From assembly GCA_964550845.1 (NCBI GenBank), contig CAZKAD010000049.1:1-7339 (forward strand): DNA of 7,339 nucleotides, in the 5' to 3' direction. The notes under the pieces are model-generated. The model saw nothing but the letters and a program-made list of their open reading frames with translations, was not told the DNA's origin and did no database searches. Both the position numbers and the translations under genes were made by a program. This DNA is from CAYTKU01 sp964550845. GTDB taxonomy: Bacteria; Patescibacteriota; Patescibacteriia; Magasanikbacterales; UBA922. Below, piece by piece: positions 6,744 to 7,339 of the stretch (positions are counted from its first letter, which is position 1; each line of letters opens with the position of its first letter).

Positions 6744-7339
6744 TCAAGACAAACCCCTTAAATCATCTAGTGCATTAGCAATTCGTTTACATATAAGCTT
6801 GCTAGAAAAAATGTTCAGGGCACCTTCTAAATCTATTGCAGAAAATAAAAAATTAGATTTGCTTATCTTTAAAAGAGCTTTGGCTGCATTTCCTAGAATA
6901 CAGTCAGCCCATTGAGCATTATCTTCTGGCTCTAGCCACTGGTACGATTTTAAATTAACTAATTCATATTTAACAGCATGCGTTAACTTATTTTTCATAA
7001 AGTCAACGTTGCCCGAAAAATTGGTAGCAATCACAGGCTTGCCCAGTAGCATTGCCTCCGCCAATGTCCGTCCAAATCCCTCGGCCCTATGCAATGACAC
7101 ATAGGCATCACAGGCATTTATCAGCCCCAACACTTCAGGGCGGTCTAGTGTTTTGGTGATTAACTGTATGCGCTTATCTGTTTGGCATTCTTTCAAAAAG
7201 GCCTGCCATTCAGGGTTGTCTGGCTTAGTGTTCATGGTTTTAAGCACCAAGCCCACGGTGTTATCTGTAGGTTCAAACGCCTGCTTAAAAGCCTGCACAG
7301 CAGCCATCGGGTTTTTACGAGCCACCGACGAGTTGAAAT
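6744..7339 (-). CDS. GT4 family glycosyltransferase, C-terminal part (cut by window edge)
   Basis: About 197 codons are visible; the frame stays open to the right edge, so the start lies outside. A GTG at 7323-7325 is internal, because the codons before it (FNSS) complete the GT4 motif FNSSVARKNPMAAVQAF, which follows the first beta strand of the C-terminal Rossmann domain. Further GT4 features are VSLHRAEGFGRTLAEAMLLG, with the catalytic-site E-x7-E arrangement (Glu of AEGFG and Glu of LAEAM), and KPVIATNFSGN. The family makes retaining transfers of hexoses or similar sugars from nucleotide donors, on the cytoplasmic side, to a lipid-linked or growing glycan. The upstream 319 bases are about 49% GC by hand count, while the last 277 are about 34%, with the change near 7020 just after the conserved motif. 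The C-terminal tail is thus less conserved and may be of different origin. It is the first gene in transcription order here. Confidence 0.9.
   Translation of the reverse strand, partial: FNSSVARKNPMAAVQAFKQAFEPTDNTVGLVLKTMNTKPDNPEWQAFLKECQTDKRIQLITKTLDRPEVLGLINACDAYVSLHRAEGFGRTLAEAMLLGKPVIATNFSGNVDFMKNKLTHAVKYELVNLKSYQWLEPEDNAQWADCILGNAAKALLKISKSNFLFSAIDLEGALNIFSSKLICKRIANALDDLRGLS

Noticed and set aside
7323..7325. GTG as the true start of the GT4 gene
   Set aside because: The frame is open to the window edge, and the codons before the GTG (FNSS) belong to a conserved GT4 motif, so the gene is cut by the window and does not start here.

Overview
The window is part of a surface-polysaccharide (O-antigen, capsule or exopolysaccharide) biosynthesis cluster. 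Every supported gene lies on the minus strand, so transcription runs from position 7339 towards 1. The genes fit a Gram-negative bacterium, probably a proteobacterium: GDP-mannose 4,6-dehydratase, GT4/GT2/GT47/GT10-type glycosyltransferases, an FkbM methyltransferase, clear AGGA/GGAG-type ribosome binding sites and 4-nt gene overlaps. The genus cannot be named from this sequence. Most of the window is AT-rich, but both ends are richer in GC (about 49% by hand count at 7021-7339 and about 46% at 1-85). This suggests an accessory block set in a more conserved scaffold.

Layout in transcription order: (1) 7339-6744, the C-terminal part of a GT4 glycosyltransferase whose start lies outside the window, with a sharp GC drop inside the gene near 7020; (2) a 329-bp AT-rich gap with no convincing gene; (3) 6414-4231, a 727-residue two-domain glycosyltransferase, GT2 at the N-terminus and exostosin/GT47-like at the C-terminus; (4) 4234-3209, a GT10 (fucosyltransferase-type) protein that starts with TTG and is translationally coupled to (3); (5) a 476-bp gap holding what looks like a decayed gene, with stretches of plausible protein in one frame broken by stop codons, followed by a good sigma70-like promoter; (6) 2693-2004, an FkbM-family methyltransferase; (7) 1962-874, a GSCFA-domain protein; (8) 877-113, a small SGNH/GDSL-like protein overlapping (7) by 4 nt; (9) 85-1, the N-terminus of gmd.

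Working model (inference): the GT4, GT2-GT47 and GT10 proteins assemble a glycan. gmd starts the GDP-mannose branch towards GDP-fucose, GDP-rhamnose, GDP-perosamine or similar donors, and a GT10 enzyme could use such a donor. The FkbM methyltransferase and the GSCFA/SGNH pair could add or remove methyl and acyl groups on the sugars. The most notable points are the GT2-GT47 fusion, the decayed gene at 2792-3145, the promoter that splits the operon and resets the FkbM start, and the GC step inside the GT4 gene.
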